Of a DNA stretch of 64,000 nt, positions 43,494 to 53,015 are shown piece after piece; the first letter of the stretch is position 1; each line of letters opens with the position of its first letter. A model generated the notes under the pieces. The model saw only the letters and a list, made by a program, of their open reading frames with translations, ran no database searches and was not told the origin of the DNA. Position numbers and translations under genes: made by a program. Source of the stretch: Candidatus Binatia bacterium (lineage in GTDB: Bacteria > Desulfobacterota > Binatia > HRBIN30 > BPIQ01); assembly GCA_026004195.1 (NCBI GenBank), contig BPIQ01000001.1, positions 983,122 to 1,047,121 of the forward strand, written 5' to 3'.

Positions 43494-44258
43494 ATGGAGT
43501 TAGGACTTCGTGACAAAGTCGTTCTCGTCACCGGCGCCGCTTCCGGCATGGGTCGTGCCACGGCGCTCCTCTTCGCCGAGGAAGGAGCGCGCGTCATGGT
43601 CGCCGACGTGCAGGAACGGGGAGCCCGGGAGACCGCCGAGGAAATCCGAAACCGCGGAGGCGACGCCGACTTCGTCGTCGGAGACGTCTCGGTCCGCAAG
43701 GACGCCGTCGGCTACGTCGAAGCCACCGTGCGCCGCTTCGGGCGGCTCCACGTGCTCGTCAACAACGCCGGTGTCGAAGCGTTCGCCGACCTGGTCCACA
43801 CTTCGGACGAAGCATGGGAAAAAATGTTCGGCGTGAACGCGAAGGGCCCGTACATGGTCATGCAGGCGGGCATCCCGCACATCGCCGAGGCGGGCGGCGG
43901 AGCGATCGTCAACGTGGCTTCCGGGGCCGGGCTGCGGGGGAACGTGGGGCTCGTGGCCTACAGTGCCGCCAAGGCGGCGCTCCTCCTGATGACCCGCTGC
44001 GTCGCCCGGGAAGTCGGAAACCTCAACATCCGGGCGAACGCCATCGCTCCCGGGCTTTTCGACACGCCCACCGGGAGACGCTGGATCGACCTCGTCGGGG
44101 GCATGGACAAGGCTCTCGAGCTCGTCGGCGGGGGCATGGCCATCCGGCGCGCCGGGCGTCCCGAAGAAGTCGCCCGCGCCGTCGTGTTCCTCGCTTCGGA
44201 GGCGGCTTCCTACATCACCGGAGTCGTGCTACCGGTCGACGGGGGAATGAGCGCCTGA
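43494..44258 (+). CDS. Short-chain dehydrogenase/reductase (2)
   Basis: A 254-residue classical SDR with TGAASGMGRA, VADVQERGA (Asp, NAD-type), LVNNAGVEAF, SGAGLRGNVGL and catalytic YSAAK, then SYITGVVLPVDGG. It is only moderately similar to its two neighbours, so the three SDRs probably act on different intermediates. AGAAGGAG precedes the ATG at 43494. Its stop overlaps the next start (TGATG). Confidence 0.93.
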   Translation: MELGLRDKVVLVTGAASGMGRATALLFAEEGARVMVADVQERGARETAEEIRNRGGDADFVVGDVSVRKDAVGYVEATVRRFGRLHVLVNNAGVEAFADLVHTSDEAWEKMFGVNAKGPYMVMQAGIPHIAEAGGGAIVNVASGAGLRGNVGLVAYSAAKAALLLMTRCVAREVGNLNIRANAIAPGLFDTPTGRRWIDLVGGMDKALELVGGGMAIRRAGRPEEVARAVVFLASEAASYITGVVLPVDGGMSA

Positions 44259-45025
44259 TGGAGGATCTCTTCTCGGTTCGGGGGAAGGTCGCGCTCGTCA
44301 CCGGTGGTTCCCGTGGAATCGGGCTCATGATCGCCCGCGGCTTCGTGGAAGCCGGCGCCCGGGTCTACGTCGCCTCCCGGAAAAAAGAAGTCTGCGACCG
44401 CGTCGCACAGGAACTCTCCGAAGTCGGCGAGTGTCGTTCGTTGCCCGCCGACCTCTCGACCGAAGCCGGGGCGAAGGCGCTGGCGCAGGCATTCGCCGAG
44501 CGCGAGCCCCGCCTCCATGTGCTGGTGAACAACGCGGGCGCCAACTGGGGAGCCCCGCTCCTCGAATACCCCGACTCCGCCTGGGACAAGGTTCTCGCGC
44601 TCAACGTGAAAGCCGTCTTCCACCTGACCCGGGCCCTTCTGCCCCAGCTCGAACGGGCAGCCAGGCCCGGTGACCCTGCCCGCGTCATCAACATCGGGTC
44701 GATCGACGGTCTCCGGGTGCCTCCCCTCGAGACCTACGCCTACTCCGCGAGCAAGGCGGCGGTTCACCACCTCACCCGAGTCCTCGCCGTCCAGCTCGCT
44801 CGGCGCGGGATCACCGTGAACGCGGTCGCTCCCGGGCCCTTCGAGAGCAAGATGATGGCGGCCACGCTCGAGAAATTCCGCGACGCAATCGTGGCCTCCT
44901 GTCCTCTCGGGCGGATCGGGGAACCCGAGGACATGGCGGGCGTGGCGATCTACCTGGCTTCGAGAGCGGGGGCTTACGTGACGGGCGCCGTCATCCCCGT
45001 GGACGGCGGCATTTCGATTCGCTGA
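44258..45025 (+). CDS. Short-chain dehydrogenase/reductase (3)
   Basis: A 255-residue SDR with TGGSRGIGLM, YVASRKKE (basic, NADP-type), LVNNAGANWGAPLLEYPD, NIGSIDGLRVPPLETYAYSA and SKAAVHHL giving the Ser-Tyr-Lys triad, and YVTGAVIPVDGG. The LRVPPLETYAYSASK segment resembles the FabG-like/glucose-dehydrogenase group called RhlG in Pseudomonas. The CoA-transferase gene follows 17 bp later. Confidence 0.92.
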   Translation: MEDLFSVRGKVALVTGGSRGIGLMIARGFVEAGARVYVASRKKEVCDRVAQELSEVGECRSLPADLSTEAGAKALAQAFAEREPRLHVLVNNAGANWGAPLLEYPDSAWDKVLALNVKAVFHLTRALLPQLERAARPGDPARVINIGSIDGLRVPPLETYAYSASKAAVHHLTRVLAVQLARRGITVNAVAPGPFESKMMAATLEKFRDAIVASCPLGRIGEPEDMAGVAIYLASRAGAYVTGAVIPVDGGISIR

Positions 45026-45042
45026 CCGAAGCGAGGCAAGCG

Positions 45043-46257
45043 ATGAAAAGAATTCTCGAAGGGGTGCGAGTCGTCGAAGTTGCCCAGTGGTGGTTCGTTC
45101 CGGCGGCAGGGGCCGTGCTGGCCGACTGGGGCGCGGAAGTCGTGAAGGTCGAGCATCCCAGGACGGGCGACCCGCAGCGGGGCCTCGTCACCTCCGGCCT
45201 CGTCCCCTCGGCGGGCGGCGTGAACTTCATGGTGGAGCAGCCGAATCGGGGCAAGAAGAGCGTCGGGCTCGACCTCGCACACCCGAAGGGCCTCGAGATC
45301 CTCTACAAGCTCGTCGAGCGGGCGGACGTGTTCCTCACCAACTTTCTCCCTCCCGCGCGAAAACGGCTCCGCATCGACGTGGACGACATCCGGCGGGTGA
45401 ATCCCCGGATCGTCTACGCGCGGGGGCACGGACAGGGAACGAAAGGGCCGGACGCGGAGAAAGGCGGTTACGACGCGGCCTCGTTCTGGTCCCGCGGCGG
45501 AATCGCCTACGCGCTCACGCCACCGGACGCGAAGGCCCCCATCATGCAGCGGGCGGCTTTCGGAGATTCGATCGGAGGTCTCGCCCTGGCCGGCGGTATC
45601 GCGGCGGCTCTCTTCCGGCGCGAGAAGACCGGGGAGGCGCCGGTCGTCGACATTTCGCTTTTCGGCACGGCCATGTGGATCCTCGCACCGGACATCATCG
45701 CCGCACAGCTTCTCGGTGGCTCGGGCTTCCCGGCCTTCGACCGGACGCAGGCCCCGAATCCGATCGTGAACAGCTACAAGACCAAGGACGGCCGGTGGCT
45801 TTTTCTCAACATGCTGCAGCCGGACCGGTACTGGCCCGACCTCTGCCGGCGAATCGGCCGTCCCGAGCTCGTCGAGGACCCCCGCTTCCGGGACGCGGCG
45901 GCACGATTCCAGAACCGGGAGGAGTGCGTGCGGACGCTCGACGAAATCTTCGGCTCGAAGACGCTCGCCGAGTGGCGCGAGCTCCTGGCCGACGCGGAAG
46001 GGGTGTGGGCACCCATGCAGAGCCCCGCGGAGTGCGCCGAAGACCCGCAAGCGCGGGCCAACGGCTACTTTCCCGAGGTGAGGCGCGCGGACGGAACCAA
46101 GTTCCACCTCGTCGCCAACCCGATCCAGTTCGACGAGGAAACGCCCGAGCTCTCGCCCGCCCCCGAACACGCCCAGGACACGGAAGCCGTGCTGCTCGAA
46201 CTCGGCATGAGCTGGGAAGAAATCGCGGCCTACAAGGACTCGGGCGCCGTCTCCTGA
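45043..46257 (+). CDS. Class III CoA-transferase (CaiB/BaiF family)
   Basis: A 404-residue enzyme that moves CoA between carboxylates. Features: LEGVRVVEVAQWWFVPAAGA, VLADWGAEVVKVEHPRTGDP, QPNRGKKSVGLDLAHPKG, ERADVFLTNFLPP, catalytic Asp in GGYDAASFWSRGG, and GVWAPMQSPAE. It ends the VOC-SDR-SDR-SDR operon and would activate or recycle an organic acid for beta-oxidation-like steps. The convergent acyl-CoA synthetase gene begins its 3' end 105 bp away. Confidence 0.94.
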   Translation: MKRILEGVRVVEVAQWWFVPAAGAVLADWGAEVVKVEHPRTGDPQRGLVTSGLVPSAGGVNFMVEQPNRGKKSVGLDLAHPKGLEILYKLVERADVFLTNFLPPARKRLRIDVDDIRRVNPRIVYARGHGQGTKGPDAEKGGYDAASFWSRGGIAYALTPPDAKAPIMQRAAFGDSIGGLALAGGIAAALFRREKTGEAPVVDISLFGTAMWILAPDIIAAQLLGGSGFPAFDRTQAPNPIVNSYKTKDGRWLFLNMLQPDRYWPDLCRRIGRPELVEDPRFRDAAARFQNREECVRTLDEIFGSKTLAEWRELLADAEGVWAPMQSPAECAEDPQARANGYFPEVRRADGTKFHLVANPIQFDEETPELSPAPEHAQDTEAVLLELGMSWEEIAAYKDSGAVS

Positions 46258-46362
46258 GAGACGCGTCCGCCCGGAGCGAATTTCTCGCGCGCACCCCGAT
46301 CGCGTCGGAGGAAGCCTCCTCGGGCATGCCTGGCGTGGCACCCCCGAGCCGTCCGCCGTCCC

Positions 46363-48159
46363 TCAGATGCGGCGGCGTCCCGAGTCGATCTCTTCTTTGA
46401 GCTCGGGAGTGAGCGGCACGTAACGCCGCGCTTCGTCGTCGCGGAAATAGAGGGGATCCCGCACCACCGCGGGATCGTAGCCCTCGGACTGCAAGCGGAG
46501 CTTGGTGTGCTTGAGCGTCCCCGTGACGTCCATCGAGGGGACGATCCGAACGAAAAGGGGCCGCGCGTACGACGGCAGGGTCTTCTCGGCGAAGGCGTAG
46601 TACGCCACGGGGTCGAAGCTCGCCCCCTCGGCGAGCACGACGGCAGCCATACCGGCACGCCCCTCCGTACCCGGCACCCGCACGCCGTAGACGGCCGTTT
46701 CGGTCACGCCGGGCGCCGCGTTCAGAAGCTCCGCCACCTCTTGTGTCGCCACGTTCTCGCCCTTCCAGCGGAAGGTGTCCCCGACACGGTCGACGAAATA
46801 GTAGTAACAAGCGCGATCCCGCCGCAGGAGATCGCCCGTGCGGAGATACGTGTCTCCCGGACGGAAGCAGTTCCGCAGGATCTTCTTCTCGTTCTCCTCC
46901 TTGTTCACGTAGCCGTCGAAGCTCATCGTGGCCCGCGGCGAAATCTCGCTCAAAAGCTCGCCGACCTCGCCCGGACGGCACTCGACGAGGAACCCGTCGG
47001 GGCCCCTCAGGGGTTCGCCTTTCTCGGGATCGAACCGGACGAGTTTCAGCCTCCCGTGCGTGAAGGGCGCGGCGCGCCCCACCGAACCCACCCGGCCTCG
47101 GCGGTTCATGAGACTCAGGTTCGCCTCGGTCTGCCCGTAGGTCTCGATGACACGCGGGATTCCGAAGCGCTCCATGAACTCCCGCCAGATGTCGGGCCGG
47201 AGCCCCGGCCCCGTGGCGATCCGAATGCGGTGCCGTCGGTCCCGGGGACTCGGGGGTCGACGCAGAAGGTAGCGGCAGAGCTCCCCCACGTAGAGAAAAT
47301 GCGTCACGCCGTGCCGTTCGACATCGTCGAGGAAGTGGCTCGCCGAGAACTTTCTTCGAGAGGCGAACGCCGTCCCCGCGTGCAGGGCGGGGGCGAAGCC
47401 CACGAAGTTCGAGTACCCGTGGTAGAGGGGCGTCGGCGCGTACGAGCAGTCACCCGGCTCGAGCTCGAGGAGGACTCGCAGCGAGTGCCCGCCCACCGTG
47501 AAGCGAGCGTGGCGGATGATCGCGGGCTTGGGATACCCGGTCGTCCCCGACGTGTAGATGTAGAGGAAGACGTCCCCGAGCCCGAGCTCCGGAATCTCGG
47601 GCTCGCTGTCCCCCGCTTCGTCGAGGGCTTCCGAAAGAGAACGGAACGGGGTGCCACCGAGCTCCTCGGGGCCGCCCCGCGCGTAGACGAGCCTTCCCTC
47701 GAGTGGCGCGAGCTCCCGGACCGCGCCCACGCAAGCGCGGTCGACCAGAACGACCCGCGCCCCGGACGCTCCGAGCACGTGGGCGAGGGCGGCTCCCCGG
47801 AGATTCGTGTTGACCAGGGCTCCCACCGCCCCGAGCTTGGCCACGGCCCCTTCCGCCGCGAGAAAGTCGGGCGAATTCTCCATCATGATGGCGACGGGCT
47901 CGCCGCGGCCCACGCCGATCTTCCGGAGGGCGTTGGCATATCGGTTGACCTGGCGGTTGTACTCGCCGAACGTGAGAACCTCTTCCTCGAACCGGAGAAA
48001 GACCCTGTCCGGGATCCGCTCCGCCTGCTCCCGGATCACGAAACCGGCGGTGCGCATCCCGCGTCTTCCGGCCTCCGCGAGTGCACGCTGCACCCTGCGG
48101 TAGTGCGGGAGCTCGCGAAGGTCCTCGACGAACGTGACGACCCGCGAAAGGAGGTCCAC
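46363..48159 (-). CDS. Long/very-long-chain acyl-CoA synthetase (FATP-like)
   Basis: A 598-residue AMP-forming ligase. Motifs: the P-loop-like IYTSGTTGYPKPAI, IETYGQTEANLSLMN, YLRTGDLLRRDRACYYYFVD, and FRWKGENVATQEVAELL. The FRWKGENVxTxEV form and the N-terminal YRRVQRALAEAGRRGMRT resemble the FATP/FadD6 branch that activates long and very long fatty acids or bile acids. It starts at GTG four bases after the AAA ATPase stop, so the two are co-transcribed. Confidence 0.93.
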   Translation of the reverse strand: MDLLSRVVTFVEDLRELPHYRRVQRALAEAGRRGMRTAGFVIREQAERIPDRVFLRFEEEVLTFGEYNRQVNRYANALRKIGVGRGEPVAIMMENSPDFLAAEGAVAKLGAVGALVNTNLRGAALAHVLGASGARVVLVDRACVGAVRELAPLEGRLVYARGGPEELGGTPFRSLSEALDEAGDSEPEIPELGLGDVFLYIYTSGTTGYPKPAIIRHARFTVGGHSLRVLLELEPGDCSYAPTPLYHGYSNFVGFAPALHAGTAFASRRKFSASHFLDDVERHGVTHFLYVGELCRYLLRRPPSPRDRRHRIRIATGPGLRPDIWREFMERFGIPRVIETYGQTEANLSLMNRRGRVGSVGRAAPFTHGRLKLVRFDPEKGEPLRGPDGFLVECRPGEVGELLSEISPRATMSFDGYVNKEENEKKILRNCFRPGDTYLRTGDLLRRDRACYYYFVDRVGDTFRWKGENVATQEVAELLNAAPGVTETAVYGVRVPGTEGRAGMAAVVLAEGASFDPVAYYAFAEKTLPSYARPLFVRIVPSMDVTGTLKHTKLRLQSEGYDPAVVRDPLYFRDDEARRYVPLTPELKEEIDSGRRRI

Positions 48160-48162
48160 CCC

Positions 48163-49701
48163 TCACCTCTGCACTTGCCGCGGCGAGGCCCGAACCGCGC
48201 GTTCGTGCGCCCAGGAGCGAATCCGGTCGACCTGTTCTTTCATCGTCCGGGAGAGCGGCACCATCGTGCTCGCCGTGGACAGGAGGTCCTGGATCGTCAC
48301 TTCGCGATCTTCGAGCCGGGCGGTCGTGATGGCCGAGACGACGCACTGCTCCACCTCGGCCCCGCTCCAGCCCTGCGTGAAACGGTGGAGCCGCTTCAGG
48401 TCGAACTTCGAGGGGTCGATGCCCCGGGAGCGGAGGTGGATGGCGAAGATTTCCTCCCGCTCCTCGTCCGTGGGAAGGTCGACGAAAAAGACCTCGTCGA
48501 AACGCCCCTTGCGGATCATCTCGGCCGGAAGGAGGTCGATCCGGTTGGCCGTCGCGGCGACGAAAAGACCGCGGGCCTTCTCCTGCATCCAGGTGAGAAA
48601 AAAGGCGAAAATGCGGCCCAGCGTACTCCCCTCCTCGGTCTGGGCGCTGATTCCCATCTCGATTTCGTCGAACCAGACGACGGCCGGAGACAGGGCTTCC
48701 ACCGTCCGGCAGGCGTCCACGAAAGCGCGGTCCGGACTGCCGTGGCGGCCGGAGAACACCTCGACCATGTCGATCCGGTAGAGCGGGAGCTGGAAGTAGG
48801 AAGCGATGGCTTTCACGGAAAGGCTCTTCCCGCACCCGGAAATCCCCATGATCAGAACGCCCTTCGGCACGATCTCCGCCCGCACGCTGTCACGCATGTG
48901 GAAGAGCTTCCGGCGTTCGAGAAGCCACCGCTTCAGGTACTCGAGCCCCCCTACCTCGTCGAGCGACGTCGGGTCCGCGACGAACTCGATCGTCCCCGTT
49001 TTCCGCACGAGGATGCGCTTTTCCTCGAGGAGGGACGGAATCGCGCTCGCGTCGACGGCTCCCCGCTCCGCGAGCGCTCGCCGCAGCGCGTGCCGGCTTT
49101 CGTCGATCGTGAGACCCTGGAGCGCCCGGGCGAGCTGGAAGATCGTGTCTTCGTCCTTCGCCACCCGCGCCCCCGCGCGCTCGAGCGCCGAGAGCTCCTC
49201 CCGTAGGAAGTCGAGAAGCTCGGCGAGGTCGGGGGTACCCGGCTCGACGAGCGCCATGGAGCGGCGGAGCTCCTCGGGGATGACCTCGACCGGTGCCGTG
49301 ATCACGACGAACTTCCGCGCGTCGATGCAACGCTGGTAGAGGTCCCGGAGCCGCCGTCGAATCTCGACGCTGTCCCGCAGGAACTCGTGGAAGTCCCGGA
49401 GCTCGAAAATCGCGGGTTCCGGGTGCGTCGCGATCCGGTCGAGGACCTCGAGAGGCCCGAGTTTTTCTCCACCCCTCTCCCCCTCGCGGACGAGTCCCTC
49501 GGTCACGGTCCAGCTCCACAGTGCGAGAGGAGAAGAAAAGGCCTCCCGGGCGGCACGCGCGAGCAAGGCGTGGACCCGGGCCTCCTCGCTCGTGTGGACG
49601 TAGACGAGGGGGCGAGCGGAACGTAGCGTGTCGCGTAGCTCGCGGTAGGCCCGGCTTCCCTCCGGGGCCGTGGCGGTGACCGGCTCCATCGATTTTTGCA
49701 T
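48163..49701 (-). CDS. Ycf46-type AAA+ ATPase
   Basis: A 512-residue ATPase. The N-terminal ~250 residues resemble the Ycf46 sensor part (PLVYVHTSEEARVHALL, FELRDFHEFLRD, FVVITAPVEVIPEELRRSM). The AAA+ core follows: Walker A GISGCGKS (286-293), Walker B VVWFDEIE (341-348), and sensor/arginine-finger region FVAATANRIDLLPAEMIRKG. Cyanobacterial Ycf46 homologues are linked to inorganic-carbon control, but that cannot be carried over here. It lies between the RCK antiporter gene (20 bp) and the acyl-CoA synthetase gene (4 bp). Confidence 0.9.
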   Translation of the reverse strand: MQKSMEPVTATAPEGSRAYRELRDTLRSARPLVYVHTSEEARVHALLARAAREAFSSPLALWSWTVTEGLVREGERGGEKLGPLEVLDRIATHPEPAIFELRDFHEFLRDSVEIRRRLRDLYQRCIDARKFVVITAPVEVIPEELRRSMALVEPGTPDLAELLDFLREELSALERAGARVAKDEDTIFQLARALQGLTIDESRHALRRALAERGAVDASAIPSLLEEKRILVRKTGTIEFVADPTSLDEVGGLEYLKRWLLERRKLFHMRDSVRAEIVPKGVLIMGISGCGKSLSVKAIASYFQLPLYRIDMVEVFSGRHGSPDRAFVDACRTVEALSPAVVWFDEIEMGISAQTEEGSTLGRIFAFFLTWMQEKARGLFVAATANRIDLLPAEMIRKGRFDEVFFVDLPTDEEREEIFAIHLRSRGIDPSKFDLKRLHRFTQGWSGAEVEQCVVSAITTARLEDREVTIQDLLSTASTMVPLSRTMKEQVDRIRSWAHERAVRASPRQVQR

Positions 49702-49721
49702 ACCAGCAGCCGTGCCCCTTG

Positions 49722-51530
49722 TCATCCGGCCTGGAGAAACTTGCGCACCTCGCTCTGTCGAACCACCTCGAAGATCCGGCCGAGCGGGCTCTCTTCTTCG
49801 GCCGAGCGCAGGCAGTGGATCCGGTCCTCTTCCTCGAGCACGAGAGCGCCGGTCGGGAGAAACACACGGTCCTTTCTCCGCAGAAGGACCACGAATTCGG
49901 TCTTTGCGTAAGGCAGCTCGGAGAGTTTTTTCCCCACCCACTCGCCCGGCCCTACCCGATACTCCGCGAGCACGGCCCTTCCGACGCGAATGAGCCGGTT
50001 GGCTTCGTCGACGCCGGGGAAATTGCCCGGAAACGGGGCGTCGGGCCCCCTCTCCTCGCCGAGGGCCAGGATCCGGTCGACGCGAAAGTTGTCGCGCACC
50101 CTCTGGGCGACGAGCGTGTTGAGCTCCTGGTTCGTCGTGAGCGCCACGACGACGTCCACGTAGCGGGCGCCGGCGAGCTCGAGGTCGTCCACCGAGAGCG
50201 CGTCTCCGTTGAAAACCGAGAGTCCCGCCCGGCGCGCCTCGTGGCAGAGCCGCGGGTTGCGGTCGATGAGCGCCACGTTCCGCTCGTAGGATTGCAGCAG
50301 CCGGGCCAGCAAGCGCCCGAGGTAATCCGCCCCGACGATCATGGTCCCCTGCAGCGAAGGGAGGTGCACCCCGAGAAGTCGAGCGACCGGCCCGGCCGTG
50401 AAACCCTGGAGCGCCACGCTCGAGGCGACCGTGGCGAACACCAGAGCTTCGAGTTGCAGGCCCCCCTCGATTCCTTCCCGCTGCAGGAAGATGCGGAAGA
50501 GCCCCGCCACCGATGCGGCCACGATCCCGCGCGGACAGATCCAGGACACGAAGAGGCGCTCCCGCACCGAGAGCTCGCTTCCGATCGTGCAGAGGAAGAC
50601 CGAAAGCGGGCGCGCGACCCAGAGAAGGCAGGCGACGACCGCGAAAGCGCCCGAGCCGAGCTTTCGGACCTCCGCGAGCGGGAGATCGGCCGCGAGAAGC
50701 ACGAAGAGAAACGAAAGCAGCAGCACCGTGAGCTCTTCCTTGAACTGCCGCAGGGGGCCGATGTCGCGGAGACCCCGGTTCCCCATCACGACGCCCTGCA
50801 CGACGGCCGACATGAGGCCCGCTTCCGCCGAGATGCGGCTCGCCAGCGCCGCCGCGAGCAGGACCGAACCCAGGACGACCGGGTTGACGAGACTCTCCGC
50901 GATCCACTTCCGGCGGAGCATTTCCGCCACCACGAGACCGGCTCCGCCTCCGACGAGGCTCCCCACGACCAGCCGGCTCAGGAGAAACCAGCCCGTCTGC
51001 CAGATCTCGTAGTGGCCGGCCACGTACTCGAACGTCACGATGGCCGCGATGGCACCCACGGGGTCGACGAGCACCCCTTCGCTGATCAGAAGCTCCCGCA
51101 CCCGGCGCTCCACCGTGAGGCGGGCGAGGAGCGGCGTGACGACCGTCGGTCCCGTCACGATGACGAGCGAGCCGTAGAGGACGGCCAGTCGCCAGTCCAT
51201 CCCCAGAAATCGGTGCGCCGCCCATGCACCGACCAGCATGGAAATCGCCCCCCCGGCGGTGAGAAGCAGGATCAGGCTCCTCTGCTGCGTGCGGAGCTGC
51301 TCGATCTGGAGCGCGAGCCCACCCTCGAAAAGGATCACCGTCACGGCGAGACTCACGAGGTCGGCGCGGGCATCGCCGAAAACGCGAGGGTCGACCCAGC
51401 CGAGCACGTCCGGGCCCACGGCCGTGCCGAGTCCGAGCAGCAGGAGAATACTCGGCATACCGAGGCGGGCGGACAGAACCTGCCCCGCCATGCCCACGGC
51501 GACGACGAGTGCGACCTGGTAGAACGCCAC
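49722..51530 (-). CDS. CPA-family Na+(K+)/H+ antiporter with RCK domains
   Basis: A 602-residue protein. The first ~390 residues are 12-13 membrane helices of a CPA1-type exchanger (YGSLVIVTGPTVVTPLLARL; the ion site in LISEGVLVDPVGAIAAIV). A TrkA_N Rossmann-like domain follows (MIVGADYLGRLLARLLQSYE), then a TrkA_C domain (GEWVGKKLSELPYAKTEFVV). This NhaP/RCK layout gates exchange by nucleotide binding. The Ycf46-like ATPase is its immediate downstream partner, which may regulate or energise it. Confidence 0.93.
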   Translation of the reverse strand: MAFYQVALVVAVGMAGQVLSARLGMPSILLLLGLGTAVGPDVLGWVDPRVFGDARADLVSLAVTVILFEGGLALQIEQLRTQQRSLILLLTAGGAISMLVGAWAAHRFLGMDWRLAVLYGSLVIVTGPTVVTPLLARLTVERRVRELLISEGVLVDPVGAIAAIVTFEYVAGHYEIWQTGWFLLSRLVVGSLVGGGAGLVVAEMLRRKWIAESLVNPVVLGSVLLAAALASRISAEAGLMSAVVQGVVMGNRGLRDIGPLRQFKEELTVLLLSFLFVLLAADLPLAEVRKLGSGAFAVVACLLWVARPLSVFLCTIGSELSVRERLFVSWICPRGIVAASVAGLFRIFLQREGIEGGLQLEALVFATVASSVALQGFTAGPVARLLGVHLPSLQGTMIVGADYLGRLLARLLQSYERNVALIDRNPRLCHEARRAGLSVFNGDALSVDDLELAGARYVDVVVALTTNQELNTLVAQRVRDNFRVDRILALGEERGPDAPFPGNFPGVDEANRLIRVGRAVLAEYRVGPGEWVGKKLSELPYAKTEFVVLLRRKDRVFLPTGALVLEEEDRIHCLRSAEEESPLGRIFEVVRQSEVRKFLQAG

Positions 51531-51533
51531 GAG

Positions 51534-52895
51534 TCAGGACTCGTCTCGGGAGGAGGTTTTTTCTCGCCAGGAGCGAAGGCGCCGGGCGATTTCCCGCTCT
51601 TCGCCCTCTTCGGACGGCTCGTAGTACCGGCGTCCGGCGAGTTTCTCGGGCAGGTAGACCTGCGCCACCACGTGTCCTTCGAAGTCGTGGGGATAACGGT
51701 AGCCGGCCCCGTAGCCCACCGCTTTCGCCAGGGGGGTGGGTGCGTTGCGGAGGTGAAGAGGCACGGGAAGCGCGCCGTGCTTTTTCACGTCTTCTTCGGC
51801 CGCCTGCATCGCGCGGAGAACGGCATGGGACTTCGGTGCCGCGGCCAAATACAACGCCGCCTGCGTCAAGGGAAGACGCCCCTCCGGCATTCCCACGAAG
51901 TCGACGGCTTCTTTCGCGGCCACGGCCACCGAAAGCGCCCTGGGGTCGGCGTTCCCCACGTCCTCGGAGGCGAAGACCACCATGCGGCGAGCGACGAACA
52001 GCGGATCCTCCCCGGCCTCGAGCATGCGCAGGAGCCAGTAGACGGCCGCGTCGGGGTCGCTGCCCCGGAGGCTTTTGATGAACGCCGAAACGACGTTGTA
52101 GTGCTCTTCGCCCGCTTTGTCGTACAGGAGTGCTCGGCGTTGCGCCGCCTTCTCCACGAGCCCGAGGTCGATCGTCCGGCCCTTGCGGCGGACCGCCATC
52201 CGTGCCGCGACCTCGAGGGTGTTCAGCGCCACGCGAGCGTCCCCCTGCGCGAACTCCACCAGAAACTCGCGCGCCTCGGGGAGCAGCTCGAGGCCGAGCT
52301 TTCCGAGCCCGCGTTCCTCGTCGAGAAGAGCCCGGTGGACGATCGCCTTCACCTCTTCGGCCGCGAGGGGCCGGAGGACCAGCACGGAAAGCCTCGAGAG
52401 AAGCGGGGGTACGACCTCGAAGGACGGGTTTTCCGTGGTCGCACCCAGCAGCACGATCGTCCCCCGCTCCACGTGCGGCAAAAAGGCCTCCTGCTGCGCC
52501 TTGTTGAAGCGGTGGATTTCGTCGACGAAAAGAACCGTGGGCCGGCCGCCGAGACGGAGCCGCTCCTCGGCTTCGTCTACGATCTCCCGGAGCTCCGCCA
52601 CCCCGGCGAGAACGGCCGAGACCCGGACGAAGGGGCAGTTCGCCGAGCGTGCCAGAAGCTCCGCCAGGGTCGTTTTTCCGCATCCCGGGGGACCCCAGAG
52701 CAAGAGCGAGTGGATCTCCCCGCTCTCGGCCATCTCGCGAAGGAGCCCGCCGGGCCCGAGCAGGTGTTCCTGGCCCACGAATTCGTCGAGCGTTCGCGGT
52801 CGCATCCGTTCGGCCAGAGGAGCGGCGCGATCCGAGGACGCTTTTCCCTGCGGGGCGGCGAACAGCGGCGCCCCCTGACGCCGGCGCTTCGTCAT
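51534..52895 (-). CDS. rarA: Replication-associated recombination protein RarA/MgsA
   Basis: A 453-residue AAA+ clamp-loader-like ATPase acting at stalled forks. Opening segment [20 protein letters not shown], Walker [10 protein letters not shown], Walker [21 protein letters not shown], and [17 protein letters not shown]. The C-terminal tetramerisation domain has [20 protein letters not shown] and [10 protein letters not shown]. Its stop is four bases before the antiporter start. Divergent from nadK. Confidence 0.95.
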   Translation of the reverse strand: MTKRRRQGAPLFAAPQGKASSDRAAPLAERMRPRTLDEFVGQEHLLGPGGLLREMAESGEIHSLLLWGPPGCGKTTLAELLARSANCPFVRVSAVLAGVAELREIVDEAEERLRLGGRPTVLFVDEIHRFNKAQQEAFLPHVERGTIVLLGATTENPSFEVVPPLLSRLSVLVLRPLAAEEVKAIVHRALLDEERGLGKLGLELLPEAREFLVEFAQGDARVALNTLEVAARMAVRRKGRTIDLGLVEKAAQRRALLYDKAGEEHYNVVSAFIKSLRGSDPDAAVYWLLRMLEAGEDPLFVARRMVVFASEDVGNADPRALSVAVAAKEAVDFVGMPEGRLPLTQAALYLAAAPKSHAVLRAMQAAEEDVKKHGALPVPLHLRNAPTPLAKAVGYGAGYRYPHDFEGHVVAQVYLPEKLAGRRYYEPSEEGEEREIARRLRSWREKTSSRDES

Positions 52896-53015
52896 GGCAC
52901 CGGAGCTTACCAGCGGACACGAAAAAAACCCACGCGGGTGCCTTGCGCCGGGCAGGAGCGTTCGCGCACGGAAAGCTTTTTTTACATTGGTCGGGCACTG
53001 GGGTAAGGAAAGGCC

